Below are positions 22,726 to 34,520 of a DNA stretch of 64,000 nt, one piece after another. Under the pieces are notes generated by a model. The model ran no database searches. It saw nothing but the letters and a program-made list of their open reading frames with translations, and was not told the DNA's origin. Numbering within the stretch: the stretch's first letter is position 1; every line of letters begins with the position of its first letter. A program made the translations under genes and the position numbers. This stretch comes from Diphasiastrum complanatum (Eukaryota > Streptophyta > Lycopodiopsida > Lycopodiales > Lycopodiaceae). The DNA lies in the NCBI GenBank assembly GCA_029204225.1, contig CM055103.1, positions 23,244,663-23,308,662 of the forward strand, given 5' to 3'.

Positions 22726-23686
22726 TGTAGGGCCAAAGGTCAATATAACCATTGGTGATATGTGTTGGGCCAAGAGCCAATTGAACCACTAATGTTGTAA
22801 TTCGAAATGTAACTATGTTTGGAGGTTGTGAATTATAAATTGGTTATTATGAAGTGCATAGGCAAAGTTAGTTAGATGTATAAAGTAGGGGACGTCACTG
22901 TAAAGTAGGGTGATAGGTTAAGTCACATTCAAGTAGAAGTTGAATAGATAGTAAGCGATCGTAGGAGTGATGATTGCGGTCTCCAACGAAAAGTCGAACA
23001 GACTGTAAATAATCATAGAAATGATGATTACGGTATTGAACAAGAAGCTGAAACAACCACTTATGATCATTACGAAGGATGGTGATATGGGATTGCGGTA
23101 CCTTCACAGGAACATAAATAGGGCATCTGTCGGATGGGGGGATTTTGGATATTCCACTGTTGAGGCAGTAGTGTGTTCAAGAGATGAAGGGTAAGAGCCG
23201 AGTTATTGTTAATGTTTGGTGTTCAGTCTTCATGTGAGTTGCAAGCAGCAAGAGGATGTTACCTTGCCTAAGACCTTTCAAGCAACTAACATGTGGGTGT
23301 GGAAACTGTGCATTGACTAGAACTCTTGTAATTGACTGTTGTGTTGTTATATAGTAGGAGCTATGAGCATGGTTGTTAAATACTTGCACAAATATGGTTT
23401 AATCATTGTATGGATAGTAGTTTACAATAAGTTTTTCCTCTGTTAAGTTGGAATAATGTTGTTGGATATCTTGTTGTTGTAGGAGTACAATTGGATTTCA
23501 TTAGTGGTTTTAAAATAAGTCGTGAATGTTACTGTGTAATACTCGGACGTATTGGATTGGGTTACAATTGGTTAAATGGCAATCAACCTAAGGAGAGAAT
23601 CTCAGAAATGAATTCATGTTAGTTTAGGTGGTTTCGTTGTCGTAATTAGGAACGGGCAGTTAAGGGATAAAAACACACCCCTAACA
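22726..23686 (+). repeat. 5' LTR of the Gypsy element (961 bp)
   Basis: TG..CA borders are visible. CATAAATAGGG at about 23112-23122 is a plausible TATA box. The segment at about 22965-23200 is missing from the other LTR. Confidence 0.85.
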
Positions 23687-23732
23687 CCTTTTTGGTTCCG
23701 TTGTCGGGACGTATTTTTTGTGGTAGCATATT

Positions 23733-24795
23733 TTGGAAGGGAACAAATTTGAATTGTGGGTGGAATTAGCAGAGGAGGAAGTAGAGTTACCTCCAATGTC
23801 TACGGGTGCTAGTTGCTTGGATTTGGGAAAAACTACGATCCTACACGGGATGGAGGCTGTCTCAATAGGACGGACTTGGACAGCTATATTTCAGTGTTTT
23901 AAAGGTAAGAAGCATGATGACCCTGACATGCACATTCACTGGTTCCTGGCGGTTTGTCAGGCATATCGTGAAATGGAAGATATTTAAAAACTGGAATTAT
24001 TTCCAACCAGGTTGAAAGGAAATGCTTTACAGTGGTATTTACAGTATGGGTTGCAACAGTTTCGGAGCTGGGATGAATTACGAAGGGCATTTCTGAAAAG
24101 GTATCAAAAGGAACATGAGGATGAAGAAATACTAGATAAATTGCAAGCGATCAAGTAGAAATGAAAGGAGGATGTATTATCCTATGTTCAACGTTTTAAG
24201 TTGCTGGAGAAGAGATCACAGGAGCCACTCACAGATGCTAAATGCATCAAGTATTTTCGTCATAGATTACATAAGGTTCTTCGCCGAGGAACTACTTCGC
24301 TACATGGTCAAGGCCTGGAACATATTGTGGATGTTGCAAGACAACTGGAAGAAGAAGAAACTAGGAAAAAGTACCGACGACAATGTCGACATCATTGGCG
24401 GGATGACTCGTCTAATTCTGATTCGGATACAGGTTCGGAATCAATTGATTCCTTGACCTCGGAAGAGAATTCATCTTCTTCACGTGATGGGAAACAGTCT
24501 AAGAAGCACAAGCAGAAGGGGAAAGCTAGTGACCCGTTACCAATAGTCACAAAAGAGGTCGTTACTACGGAGTTTCGCCAAGGGAATATTCTTGAATTGT
24601 AATCAAGAAGGACATTATATCAATGAATGTCCTAATAGTACCCGATATTGTGTGATTTGTAATGCGTATAACCACTGGACAAATGACTGTAGAAGATTAC
24701 AAGCGATAAGATCTGTTGGAGCATTTGCAGTTCAAGCACACCAACCGCAACAACCGCAAATGCAACAACTGCAAATGCAAACGTTCGAATTGTAA
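23733..24795 (+). pseudogene. Gypsy gag with zinc knuckles
   Basis: The plus strand reads from an ATG at 23733 through FKGKKHDDPDMHIHWFLAVC, LFPTRLKGNALQWYLQYGLQ, FRSWDELRRAFLKRY and VLSYVQRFKLLEKR, the standard gag (retrotransposon gag) order. It then has a Ser/Lys-rich stretch and finally CNQEGHYINEC and CVICNAYNHWTNDC. The second is a complete CCHC knuckle; the first lacks its first Cys. In-frame stops (after REMEDI and around DKLQAIK) and a frameshift before the knuckles inactivate it. Confidence 0.8.
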
Positions 24796-26528
24796 CATAT
24801 GTTCGTCATATTCGGCATCGTGGAAACTGCAACAGTGAATGGACTCATGAAACCGTAATTGTAATTTGTGATTGGTTTGGTTGCCAAAATAACGAACCGT
24901 TTCACAATATTCTTTCAAATCACAAGAATTCATGCCTCATAATATTCCTACCGGACTTTGGTAAGCTAAAAAAACTAAAATGTAATAGGCTCACGACCTA
25001 TAAAATGTACCGTTATTAGAAAATCCTAAAGATAGTTTTTTTTTTTTTTTGTTTTTGCCATAACTCCCATCGTGGAAATCATAATCATGGGACCGTAAAC
25101 TGCCTCGCCACGAATCCGGAACATGACTGCCATACTTCTATTACGGTTCTCATATTAGATAACTTGCATCGTAATTTTGTGTCATCAGACCCATGGTCGT
25201 CAATGTCTACATGATCTATCAAAATCCATAGATCATAAAGTCCTGTAACATTCATCCATAGCTTGCATTGTCTTAGTGGTACATGCCTAATTGGTACATT
25301 ATACGTGATTCCAGACATTCATAAAAAAATAAAAATTGCTACGGTGACGAGGATGTATAAAAAAAAATCAGTCCTGACTATTTGAATGATAGTGATGTCC
25401 AACCATTGTCGTATATGATTAAACAAAGCTATGTCCTATACGTTTGATGTCATGATACAACCTATGTTGTACATCACTTATAAAGCCTTTCGCTTAGCAA
25501 ATTCAGCTAGATATATTGTTCAACAGTATTTGTGTATGATCACAACTAAACAATATGATGAAACCAAGGATCCAATATAATATGTCGACTCCACAAATTT
25601 GGTATCCAACATTCCAAATTTCAAAATGTTGGTTCTGCTGTCCCTCGAGTTGTTGCGTTTCCATCTGTTGGTGATCTAGTTGCTGATCCCACAGCTCTTG
25701 CCTTTCCCATTGTAGACGTTCCTGCTGCTGTATGGCCAATTGCTGACACTCCAATAACTATCTTGCCAGCTCAATTCTCTCCTGTTGCCGATACTGCATC
25801 AACGATTGAAAATTTATAGGCAGATAATATTCCATCTCAATTGAGTTGATGTCTTCCTGACGTCGACATTGCCGCGGTCATCGTTGACCTCCATCAGGAT
25901 CCACATTCTCATGATAATATAAGAAGCATCCACAATGTATTCACCAGTGTTTTTCCAAAATAACCCAAATTAATCTTATGTATTTGAAAGCGTAATCTCG
26001 AGTTTTGAATGGAATCATTATTTCTGAGCTGCTCATGATACTTCCCATCGCTTCGCAGAGATGTGATTCTAGTAGCAATTCTTGAAAAATTCACTTCAAA
26101 TTGATTTTTGATTTTTTTTTTCCATGTGCTTTTGTCCCGCACATGTCTCCATATGGAAAAATCATCCAAGCTGAAGTCATTTCCCCTTCAACTGTCATTG
26201 GTTGAATGTAATGCCGACTTTGAAGGTATCAAACAAAAAAAAATTAATCCTCTATTGATATCACCCCTTTCCTCCGGAAGATTATAACCTTTTACATGAT
26301 TGTTATTGGCAACAAATGGTAACCCCAGGGGGTTATGCCATGCGATGGTTACATTGTTTCCAAAAATGTTGAGAATCTAATATGGCCCTTCCCAATGCTG
26401 GTCCTTTGATTTTAATGTGTTCATGATACTCCCTGGGTAATACAACACTAGATTGCCCTTATTAAGGTCTCGCTCATGCATGTGCTTGTGAACCACCGGG
26501 CCTATTGTTGTTTAATCACCCAGTTCAT
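24796..26528. other. Unexplained part of the Gypsy middle block
   Basis: Only short frames occur here. Minus-strand 25503-25754 is strikingly Gln-rich (QQLDHQQMETQQLEGQQ) and 25909-26169 encodes a basic run (KSTWKKKIKNQFEVNFSRI). Neither matches a family I know. Both lie downstream of the minus-strand integrase and could be its decayed C-terminal extension or an extra ORF. Confidence 0.35.
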
Positions 26529-27200
26529 CTAGTATCCATAGCCTCTATGTTCTTCCAACTTCTCCAATGCAATTAACCGGTCACGCATAGACTCATCATG
26601 GGCCAAATTATACGCAACTTGAATGCGCAGAGTTGGTAAAATGAATTCATATGGCATGATTGCGTCCGTTCCATAGACTGATTGGAATGGTGTATAACCC
26701 GTAGATATTTTATAGGCTGTGCGGTAAGCCCACAACACTGGTTGTAAAACCTCATGCCAAGATCGTCCTTTTTCTAGCACTTGTTTAGCGATAATAGCTT
26801 TCAATTTCTTATTAGTTGCCTTAGCCTGACCATTCCCGCATGGGTAATAAGAAGTGAACATTTTATGGATAACATGAAACAAGTATGTCATTTCCTTTAT
26901 CGTATCATTCACAAAATGTGGTCCCCTACTAGACACAATTTCCAATGGGCATCCAAACCGTGATAGAATACTGTTGAATATGAATTTGGCGGTTGATTTG
27001 GCAGTGTTATCCTGCAATGCTTTTGCTTCCACCCACTTCGTAGCATAATCGGTTGCTACGATGACATGTGCATGACCATTCGACGATTGCGGGTTTATTT
27101 TTCCAATAAATCCAGTCCCCAACGCTGAAATGGTTCTACAGGTTGTAATGGTACCAATGAATAATCCATTGTAGGTACCGGTCGTCCTTGTCGTTGGCAC
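26529..27200 (-). pseudogene. Gypsy integrase core, catalytic residues lost
   Basis: The minus strand reads HVIVATDYATKWVEAKAL (first Asp of the DDE triad present), then IVSSRGPHFVND where SDRG is expected (second Asp replaced by Ser), then NGQAKATNKKL where NGQAESTN is expected (Glu replaced by Lys), and PVLWAYRTAYKISTGYTPFQ. The fold is clear, but two of the three catalytic residues are gone. Confidence 0.85.
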
Positions 27201-27403
27201 GCATCACAGTTCCGACAAAATGTAGTAGTGTCCTTCCAAAGAGTAGAAAATGACAAAATTTCCGTAGCGCAAAATTAAACTCAACGCCTCTCGTTCCGTA
27301 GTTGAATAATTTTTCTACTTCGGCGTTAGCTGCTTGCTTGCATAATACATCGGATGATCATAACCTTTCTCTTCCCCCGGTTGTGCTAGCACGCAACCAA
27401 TCG

Positions 27404-28132
27404 CTACCTGCGAAGCATCACAATGCACATGGAACGGTTTGCTACTTGCGAAGCATCACAATGCACATGGAACGGATTGCTCCAATCTGGCAACTGAAGA
27501 ATGGGCGCATTAACCAATGCGTTAACTAAATCTTTAAATGCTTTATAGCGTTTGACAGTAGTTTCGTACACCGCTCCTTTTTTTAAAACCTCATATAGCA
27601 CGTGAATTCTGTCCGAATATGCGTAAATATAACGGCGATGATAACCCGTCATTTCCAAAAAAGTTTGCATGTCCTTCGGGGACTTTGGAGCCCGCATATT
27701 CTTAATCACCTCGATCTTTGCTAGATCAATTGACAACCCTTCTTTTGAGATAATCTGCCCTAGCAGAACTCCGTGTCTCACATAGAAAGTGCATTTGTCT
27801 GGATTCAAACTGATCCTGAACGTAACACTGCTGGAAACATTTTTCTAGATAGTCTAGATGATCTTCGCATCACCATACAAGCAAAAATCATCCAAAATCT
27901 TTTTCATGAACTTGTCTAGGTAGTCATAAAATGCTTTTGTCATAACCTTCTGGAAAGCTGCTGGCAAATTCTTTAGTCCAAATGGCATTACTTTCTAGGC
28001 ATATGCCCCCGATTCCGTGATGAAGGCAATCTTCTCCCTGTCCTTCTCAGGCATCTATATTTGATTATACCTGCTTAATGCAATAAAATTGCGAAACTCC
28101 ACCGGTTTCTTTGTTTTCCCTGCCGTTGCGGC
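27404..28132 (-). pseudogene. Gypsy reverse transcriptase palm and RNase H start
   Basis: The minus strand shows SRYNQI, KVMPFGLKNLPAAFQKVMTK, ILDDFCLYG (the catalytic xxDD box), then LNPDKCTFYVRHGVLLGQII, SKEGLSIDLAKIEVIKN, FLEMTGYHRRYI and FHVHCDAS, the first RNase H block. It is broken by stops between 27.8 and 28.1 kb and by a short duplication at 27.38-27.48 kb (the AAGCATCACAATGCACATGG block occurs twice). The N-terminal third of the domain is missing here. Confidence 0.8.
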
Positions 28133-28432
28133 CTAGTGCACATCATTGTGCGCAGATAGCGCAATCTCAGTTTGGTGCACATATTCTGCTGCGTACAATA
28201 TAGTATTCCCCGTTAGAATCTCCAGTCCATCTCGGCAGCGGATTTTCATCCAGCCTTGGAGGAAAGCCCATGCTAAAATTGCTCGGGTCTTCAGGTTTGA
28301 TTCCATCCAGAATCCGTATAACTCGCTCAGGTCCCAAGGCTCATCCCATTCTTCCGTTGTGATATCCCTCATTCTTGGCAAGAACAGATAATCAACATTC
28401 CAGGCATGCTCAATGTTTCCAGGAATGCTCAA
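28133..28432 (-). pseudogene. Trp-rich open frame next to Gypsy reverse transcriptase, unrecognised
   Basis: This 99-codon frame contains EEWDEPWDLSELYGFW and AILAWAFLQGWMKIRCRDG. It resembles no gag, protease or pol block I know. It lies between the coiled-coil frame and the reverse transcriptase on the same strand, where the gag-pro part would be. Confidence 0.35.
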
Positions 28433-28691
28433 TGTTTAGTAGGAATATCCATGGTTTCAAAATTTTGTACAAAGTTGTTACCTCCATTCCCATCTGTGTT
28501 CTTTGTCTCTTCACTCAATATTTCAGTGGCACCAGCATCTGATGTCCGGTCGGCACAGCCCCCGCTTGACTACTCTGTGGCAAACTATGAGCCTTCTGCA
28601 CAGAATCTTGTTTGGCTTGAAGCTCATTATTTAGGCGTGCTACTTCAGTCCTGTAATCTTGCAGCTTTGCATACAAATTCAGACATTCCTC

Positions 28692-29144
28692 CTACTTTGT
28701 TTGCAACTTTCCCTGCCAATCAGCTATGTCCTGCCTCAGCTGGTTAATCTCTGTTCCTAGTTGTTGCAGATTAGCCTGCGCTTGAATAGCTTCCTGATGT
28801 CTTAACCAGTCACTGCATTGCTGAGCGACTGGTAAGAATCCTTGTTTTTCTGCTAGCTCCTTTTCCAATTGCAGATTCTCCTCCCGCAATAAGCCCTGCT
28901 CATCTATGAACATCTCGATCTTTTCATTGACACGGGTGTGCAAAACATTTGTGGCCCATTCTATCAGGCCCGCATTATCGATACGCACTGGACCATCCGC
29001 AGTGATGCTATCTAGCTGGGATTGTAATAAATCCCGGTCATATTCAATGACATCCTTGTAGGTCTGTAAAGCACCCGTTTCTCTCTGCTGTTTTGTGACT
29101 TGTGAGTCTACTTGTGAGTCGCAGGAGTCAGATTTAATTTCCAC
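28692..29144 (-). pseudogene. Coiled-coil open frame inside the Gypsy element, unrecognised
   Basis: A 150-codon frame rich in Gln, Glu and Leu with heptad-like spacing (LLREENLQLEKELAEKQGF, LQQLGTEINQLRQDIADWQ). No zinc knuckle or protease motif is present. Position and strand suggest a gag-like or accessory protein of the element that supplied the minus-strand block; a captured host fragment is possible. Confidence 0.4.
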
Positions 29145-29419
29145 CTCCTCCCCTTGCAGTTTGGGTACTGAAATAGTCTACAACGAATGAATATCTGGGT
29201 TGGATAATACTCCGAATGCTTCACATATCCTGGTGATATGTGCGACCCATTCGCTCTACTTTTTAGCAGCATCGAGGCACTTTTTGAACTGCTTATATGC
29301 AAGTGTGCCCCAAGGAATAAGGGTACCATTCAAAGCAATGTGAATCAACGCAAAGATATATTGATCGGTATGTCATGCAAAAATCACCTGATTAAACCAT
29401 CTCCCTAACCTGATTTAAG

Positions 29420-30103
29420 ATGCCGGAAGGACTTCCTCCTATGCCAGTCAACGGAATTGTTCAATCCATGGAGCAAGATATTGTTCCTACATTGGAAGTT
29501 GAGATTCGAGGATTGAATATGAAGGGAGTTCAAATCGATGGTGGTGCGAGAGTGAACATCATTTTGGAGGAAACCTATAGCAAATTGAAGAACATCACGT
29601 TGCATAAGAGCAACTTAGTCATACGTATGGCCAACCATACACGTGATTCTCCAGCCAGTGAAATTCGGAAGATTCCTGTCTATATTAAGGGATTGAAGTT
29701 TCTTTTGAATTTTGTTGTCATGAGGTTATCCACGGGTACAAATGTCTACCCTGTCCTGTTAGGCCGACCCTGGTTGCGAGCTGGTAAAGTAGTACATGAT
29801 TGGGCAACAGGCATAGTGACAATTCCTGCCAAAGGGGGAAAAATCCCACATCAAGGGAGATTGGATTTTGCAGTTCGACCGGTGGGAGTCGAAACGGTTC
29901 AGGAATTGTTATTCCAACCAGTGATAGAGGAATTCGAGGAAGATTTATATTTGACAAGTCTATATCCAGATTACATATCAGTGGGAGAGGCTCATTTATC
30001 TACAATTGTAAATCTATTTGTTGTAGAAGAAGTTAAGGCTGATTCCAAAGAATTATTGTGGGAGGATGAGACAGTGATAGCAGGAGATTCAAATCGGGAT
30101 TAG
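29420..30103 (+). pseudogene. Gypsy aspartic protease region
   Basis: A 227-codon frame starts MPEGLPPMPVNGIVQS and carries VQIDGGARVNIILEETY, the retropepsin active-site region (ID-G-G/A with N). It continues with YPVLLGRPWLRAGKVVHDWA, the second conserved protease block (ILLGRPWL). It is open to its stop at 30101, where the sequence continues as a reverse-transcriptase lead-in. Confidence 0.8.
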
Positions 30104-30600
30104 CTTCCACATAGTTTTTCGGAGATTATTGAAGAGTCTCGAACACTGAAGGAAGAGCCTGCGCGGTTACATCCTACTCAGGTTTCTAAAGAGGAATTGA
30201 TCAAGATTAATTTGGGGATAGAAGACAACCCAAAGCACATATCAATTGGTGGTAATAACAATCCAGAGTTTATTCAATGAGCAACTGAATTATTGAAGAA
30301 GTACAAGGTTGTATTTGCATGGTCCTATGATGAACTGTGAGGTTTACCAAAGTAGATCTATCAGCACACCATTGATGCACGGCCTGTATGACAGCAGCGC
30401 TATAGAATGAATCCAAAGCATGTGGAACAAGTCCGAGCCGAAATAGAGAAACTTGTGCAAGTTGGTTTTATAGACGCTACTGACTATACGCCGTGGTTAA
30501 GCCCTATTGTAGTTGTGCCCAATAAAAACGGTAATCTATGAGTATGTGTGGATTATTTCTCAAAAAACACTACACGATGATCAACAAAGAATGGCTGCAA
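30104..30600 (+). pseudogene. Gypsy reverse transcriptase N-terminal part
   Basis: After the protease the plus strand reads, with stops, through VFAWSYDEL, MNPKHVEQVRAEIEKL, VGFIDATDYTPWLSPIVVV and PNKNGNL.VCVDY, the first reverse transcriptase blocks. The palm with xxDD does not follow: the sequence changes to the foldback at 30.66 kb. Confidence 0.8.
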
Positions 30601-30661
30601 GAAGCCATGTTGACAAAAAACACTCCTAGGCTGATGAGTAATGTCATAGATATCCGCAACT

Positions 30662-30803
30662 TATTATGGAAGGAGCTGGGCACAGGCCATTCTGCCTGGT
30701 AAGGATTTCCTAAATTATTTGGGTGAGGCCCGGAGCCTAAATTTTTTTGGAAATCCTTACCGGGCATAATGGCCTGTGCCCGACTCATTCCATTGCGTAA
30801 TGG
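30662..30803. repeat. Imperfect foldback (about 45-bp arms)
   Basis: The left arm (about 30665-30711) and the reverse complement of the right arm (about 30749-30800) share GGGCACAGGCCATT.TGCC and GGTAAGGATTTCC with few mismatches. The loop is about 37 bases. It replaces the expected reverse transcriptase palm, so it is probably a small inserted element or an inverted duplication. Confidence 0.75.
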
Positions 30804-31303
30804 AGTCTTTGACTTTTCCACATGCCATTTACAAAGCATAATCAGCAGTGTGGGTTTTTTGGACCAATGAGAAACTGCCATGTGGCAGTTTGACACGCAC
30901 AGTCTGACGCGTGTTTGGAATGTGCTTCAGAATTTTGAATTTTCAAAAAAAAATCCAGTGACATTTTATGCTTTTTAAAAAGCCCAAAAATTGGGTGTAA
31001 TCAGCACAAAGAATCCATTACGTCTTTGATAACCAACAACGCTTGTTGCTCCAGCCATTACGATACGGACCCATCACAACAGTGACAGAAATAGAAAGAT
31101 TGCAAATTTCACCAACATTGGCAATTGTGACCGCAATTGTAGCCAAGCTAGGCAGGGGCCAATTGGAAAGTGATTTCTCAGGAATGCATACCTCTGACTA
31201 CAGTGACAGCGAGCACGACAACAAACAAGTAAGAGACAGGAAGAAGAACAAGAGGACCCACAAATAAACTTTGTGGAACTCATTTTTCCAGCCGAGGAAT
31301 ATG

Positions 31304-32032
31304 TGTAGGGCCAAAGGTCAATACAACCTTTGGTAATGTGTGTTGGGCCAAGGGCCAATGTAACCATTAATGTTGTGATTTGAAATGTAACTATGTTTGG
31401 AGGTTGTGGATTGTAAATTGGTTATTATGAAGTGCATAGGCACAGTTAGTTAGATGTATAAAGTAGGGGACGTCGCTGTAAAGTAGGGTGATAGGTTAAG
31501 TCACATTCAAGTAGAAGTTGAACAGACAGTAAGCGATCGTAGGAAGGGTTATTGTTAATGTTTGGTGTTTAGTCTTCATGTGAGTTGTAGGTAGCAAGAG
31601 GATGTTACCTTGCCTAAGACCTTTCAAGCGACTAACCTGTGGGCATGGGTACTGTGCATTGACTAGAACTCTTGTAATTGTCTGTTGTGTTGTTATATAG
31701 TAGGAGCTATGAGCATGGTTGTTAAATACTTGCACAAATATGGTTTAATCATTGTATGGACAATAGTTTACAATAAGTTTTTCCTTTGTTAAGTTGGAAT
31801 AATGTTGTTGGATATCTTGTTGTTGTAGGAGTACAATTGGATTTCATTAGTGGTTTGAAAATAAGTCATGAATGTTACTGGGTAATACTCGGACGTATTG
31901 GGTTGGGTCACAATTGGTTAAATGGCAATCAACTTAAGGAGAGGATCTCAGAAATGAATTCCTATTAGTTTAGGGGGTTCCGTTGTCGTAATTAGGAACA
32001 TGCAGTTAAGGGATAAAAACACACCCCTAACA
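31304..32032 (+). repeat. 3' LTR of the Gypsy element (729 bp, promoter region deleted)
   Basis: It matches the 5' LTR from TGTAGGGCC to CCCCTAACA except for a gap of about 232 bases after GCGATCGTAGG. The gap removes the TATA-like box of the other copy. Confidence 0.85.
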
Positions 32033-32940
32033 CCCACCTCTAGCATATGGCCAAAAAAGTAGTGAACAAAGAAAGCACAATTCATAGAACATGTTTGCAA
32101 TGACATCTCTATATTGTGAAGGTCGTTGCTTATTGTTTGCACATAGGCTCTCTATTTCCTATCATTAGTCAAATTTGTCAAAAGAGTTCTCTTGTAGGCA
32201 TTTGAGGCCCAACAATTCAACTGATCTTGTCCAAAAACGAAAAGTACACTCACTTTCTAAAGTCATTTCTAAAAAAATTGACTGTAGTCCATAAAGCATC
32301 ATACTCTCACAAAGCATCCAATGAGATTGGCTTAGTTGGTTAGCAAAGAAAATTTGCTCCCAAGTTTGAGCTCCCCCTTGGAAAAACCAAGATGCATACT
32401 CTCACAACACTGGCTATCTACATTAGGTACAAGCTAGAAAGTTTGAAGATTGTTCTTGTTGTTATGGGTGGAGGAAAAAACATAAACGACATTGAGGAAT
32501 CTGTGTGAAATATTCAAAACATCCAAATGTTCTTTTCTATGCATCTATATATAGATTGCATGTTTGAAGTTGATAGATATGAATATGCCAATGTCACCCT
32601 CGACCCACAAATTCCTCGATTATAGCTACAATGGGTACAAGTCAAAATGTCTACGAATTATTCTCATTGTTGTGATATAGGGAGAGGGAGAATTGTAAAA
32701 GACATCAATTAGAGAGCATATATGAAATCTTCAACTTGCTTTCTGTGCCATCTGAATGTAGATTGCTTATGTAAACTAGACACTCATGAAAATGTCAGTA
32801 CCTAGATATAACAAATTCCATTTCCTATTCTATAAATCGAGTTATTGTAAGAATTAGTTAGCGTGGTACGAGAATGAAACATCAAGTTCCTATCAATCTG
32901 AAAGAAAATCTCATTATCATAATAAATCAAAGTTGTGTTA
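32033..32940. other. No gene recognised
   Basis: AT-rich spacer between the Gypsy element and a Copia relic. The open frames are short, and no LTR or repeat partner was recognised in the window. Confidence 0.5.
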
Positions 32941-32949
32941 TCTTGGTCC

Positions 32950-34520
32950 TACTTGCCTTCAAGCAGTAGTCATCGTACGTACACATTCACATGTTGCATT
33001 TGCTAATGTTTTATATATTGCTTCAGTTGATGAGACAACAATAATTGGTTGTTTCTTGCTCACTAATGATATTATTCTTGAACCAAGTGAAAATGCGTAA
33101 CCTATGATAAATTTTCATTTATCTATATCGTCAGTCCAATCTGCATCACAATAGCCCTAAAGATTGAGATTGGCACATGTTTCATACTCAAGGCCATAAT
33201 TATGTAAGGTACCTCTCTTAGTTGAGATTTTCTTGTAGCTCCCATACTATTCCTACATCATTAAAAAAAAATCGTATTTTGTCTCTCAACCACTCCATTC
33301 CATTCAAGGAGCATAGATAGTGGTTGATTACCTCCTTGTGTGAATGTCTTTACAAACTTGGTCACATTTATTGCAATTGTATTCACCACCTCTATTACTT
33401 GTCAGGACCTTGATCTTCTTACTTGATCGATTCTCAACTAAACTCTTGAATTCGATGAGAAAACCAATTTTCTAATCACAAAATATATCCAAGGTTTTCG
33501 TGAGAAGTCATCAATGAATCTCTTCGTCCATTATGTGCCTTCAAAATCTTGTCCTCTGATTGTTTTCCATCACACAGGCTTCACAAACTTTTGACTCATT
33601 CTAAAAACATTATAATCATTTTACCATCTCCTTGTCATATGGGAGCTTGAGGTTGAAATCATTCTGATGTCCATACCTTTGATGCCAAATATAGCTTTGA
33701 TCATCCTTCTATGTCACACGTGCTTGATGATCAATCATGGATTGCAACTTGTAGAGTTTTCCATCTACTTGTATTCCACTTGCCATTACCTTGAAGTTTT
33801 TCTTCATGTCCTTAATCAAGAATTTATCTTTGTAAAATCAAACTTTCATGTCTTTATCAGTAATACAACCTATTGATAGATTCTTTCCCAAATTTTGAAT
33901 GTAAATTGCATCTTCTAACATACCTTTCTCACCATGATCAAGTTGAATTGACACACTTTCATGTCTCTTGATCTCAATTGTCTCATTGTTTCCTGAAACC
34001 ACTCTAATGTCAACATTCTATATGACGTCGACATTCACATTGGATGAGAACCATTCTTTATGTGATGTCATGTGCGACGAAGCTCCCGAATCAAGATACC
34101 AATTATCCTTAGTGGAAATGAAATTATTTATCATCAAGGCATATGATATGAACACACCCCTCCCCCCCCTCCCCCCCCCCCCCATCTATGAAATTCCTAG
34201 ATGATTATTGAATTGCGTTGGCATTTGATTGAAATGTCCTCTCCCCTGCTTCTAATGCCTTTGTGCGTATAGCTTGATGCAACATTCAGCTACAATGTCA
34301 TAGGGCTTTCCACAATGACAACATCCAATTCTCTTCTAATTTACACTGCTAACTTGTTTTTGTTAGTATGGTGCCCTTCTTTTCCACACTTGAAACAAAC
34401 TTTTCTTTTCTTTCTGGTTTGATCTATATGTTGCTAGCTGAATAGAATTTTTCCTCCTCGTCTATCTTCTGGGGGGTGAATGCTTTCACCAATAATACTT
34501 GATCTACCATCTTTCCATGT
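32950..34520 (-). mobile_element. Decayed Copia element, internal region
   Basis: Read on the minus strand from right to left: zinc-knuckle remnants (VCFKCGKEGHHTNK at about 34.37 kb and CCHCGKPYDIVAECC at about 34.3 kb); protease (NWYLDSGASSHMTSHKEWF at about 34.1 kb); the WHQRYGHQN block of the pre-integrase region (about 33.7 kb); integrase core (FIDDFSRKPWIYFV and then a NRGGEY-like block, 33.35-33.55 kb); and RNase H (YCDADWTDD and STEA.YK.LANATCEC, 32.96-33.16 kb). Most of the reverse transcriptase is missing, since only about 150 bases separate integrase and RNase H. Many stops and frameshifts are present. Confidence 0.75.

Larger units (their letters stand above)
22726..32032 (+). mobile_element. 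Gypsy (Ty3-type) element, 9.3 kb, rearranged and inactive
   Basis: LTRs at 22726-23686 and 31304-32032 both start TGTAGGGCC and end CCCCTAACA. TTTTTGGTTCCGTTGTCGGG after the first LTR resembles the TGGCGCCGTTGCCGGGGA primer-binding site of many plant Gypsy elements. Gag (23.7-24.8 kb), protease and the start of reverse transcriptase (29.4-30.6 kb) are on the plus strand. A 4.3-kb middle block carries reverse transcriptase, RNase H and integrase on the minus strand. CCCAT before and CCCAC after the element may be a worn target-site duplication. Many in-frame stops show that it is dead. Confidence 0.85.
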
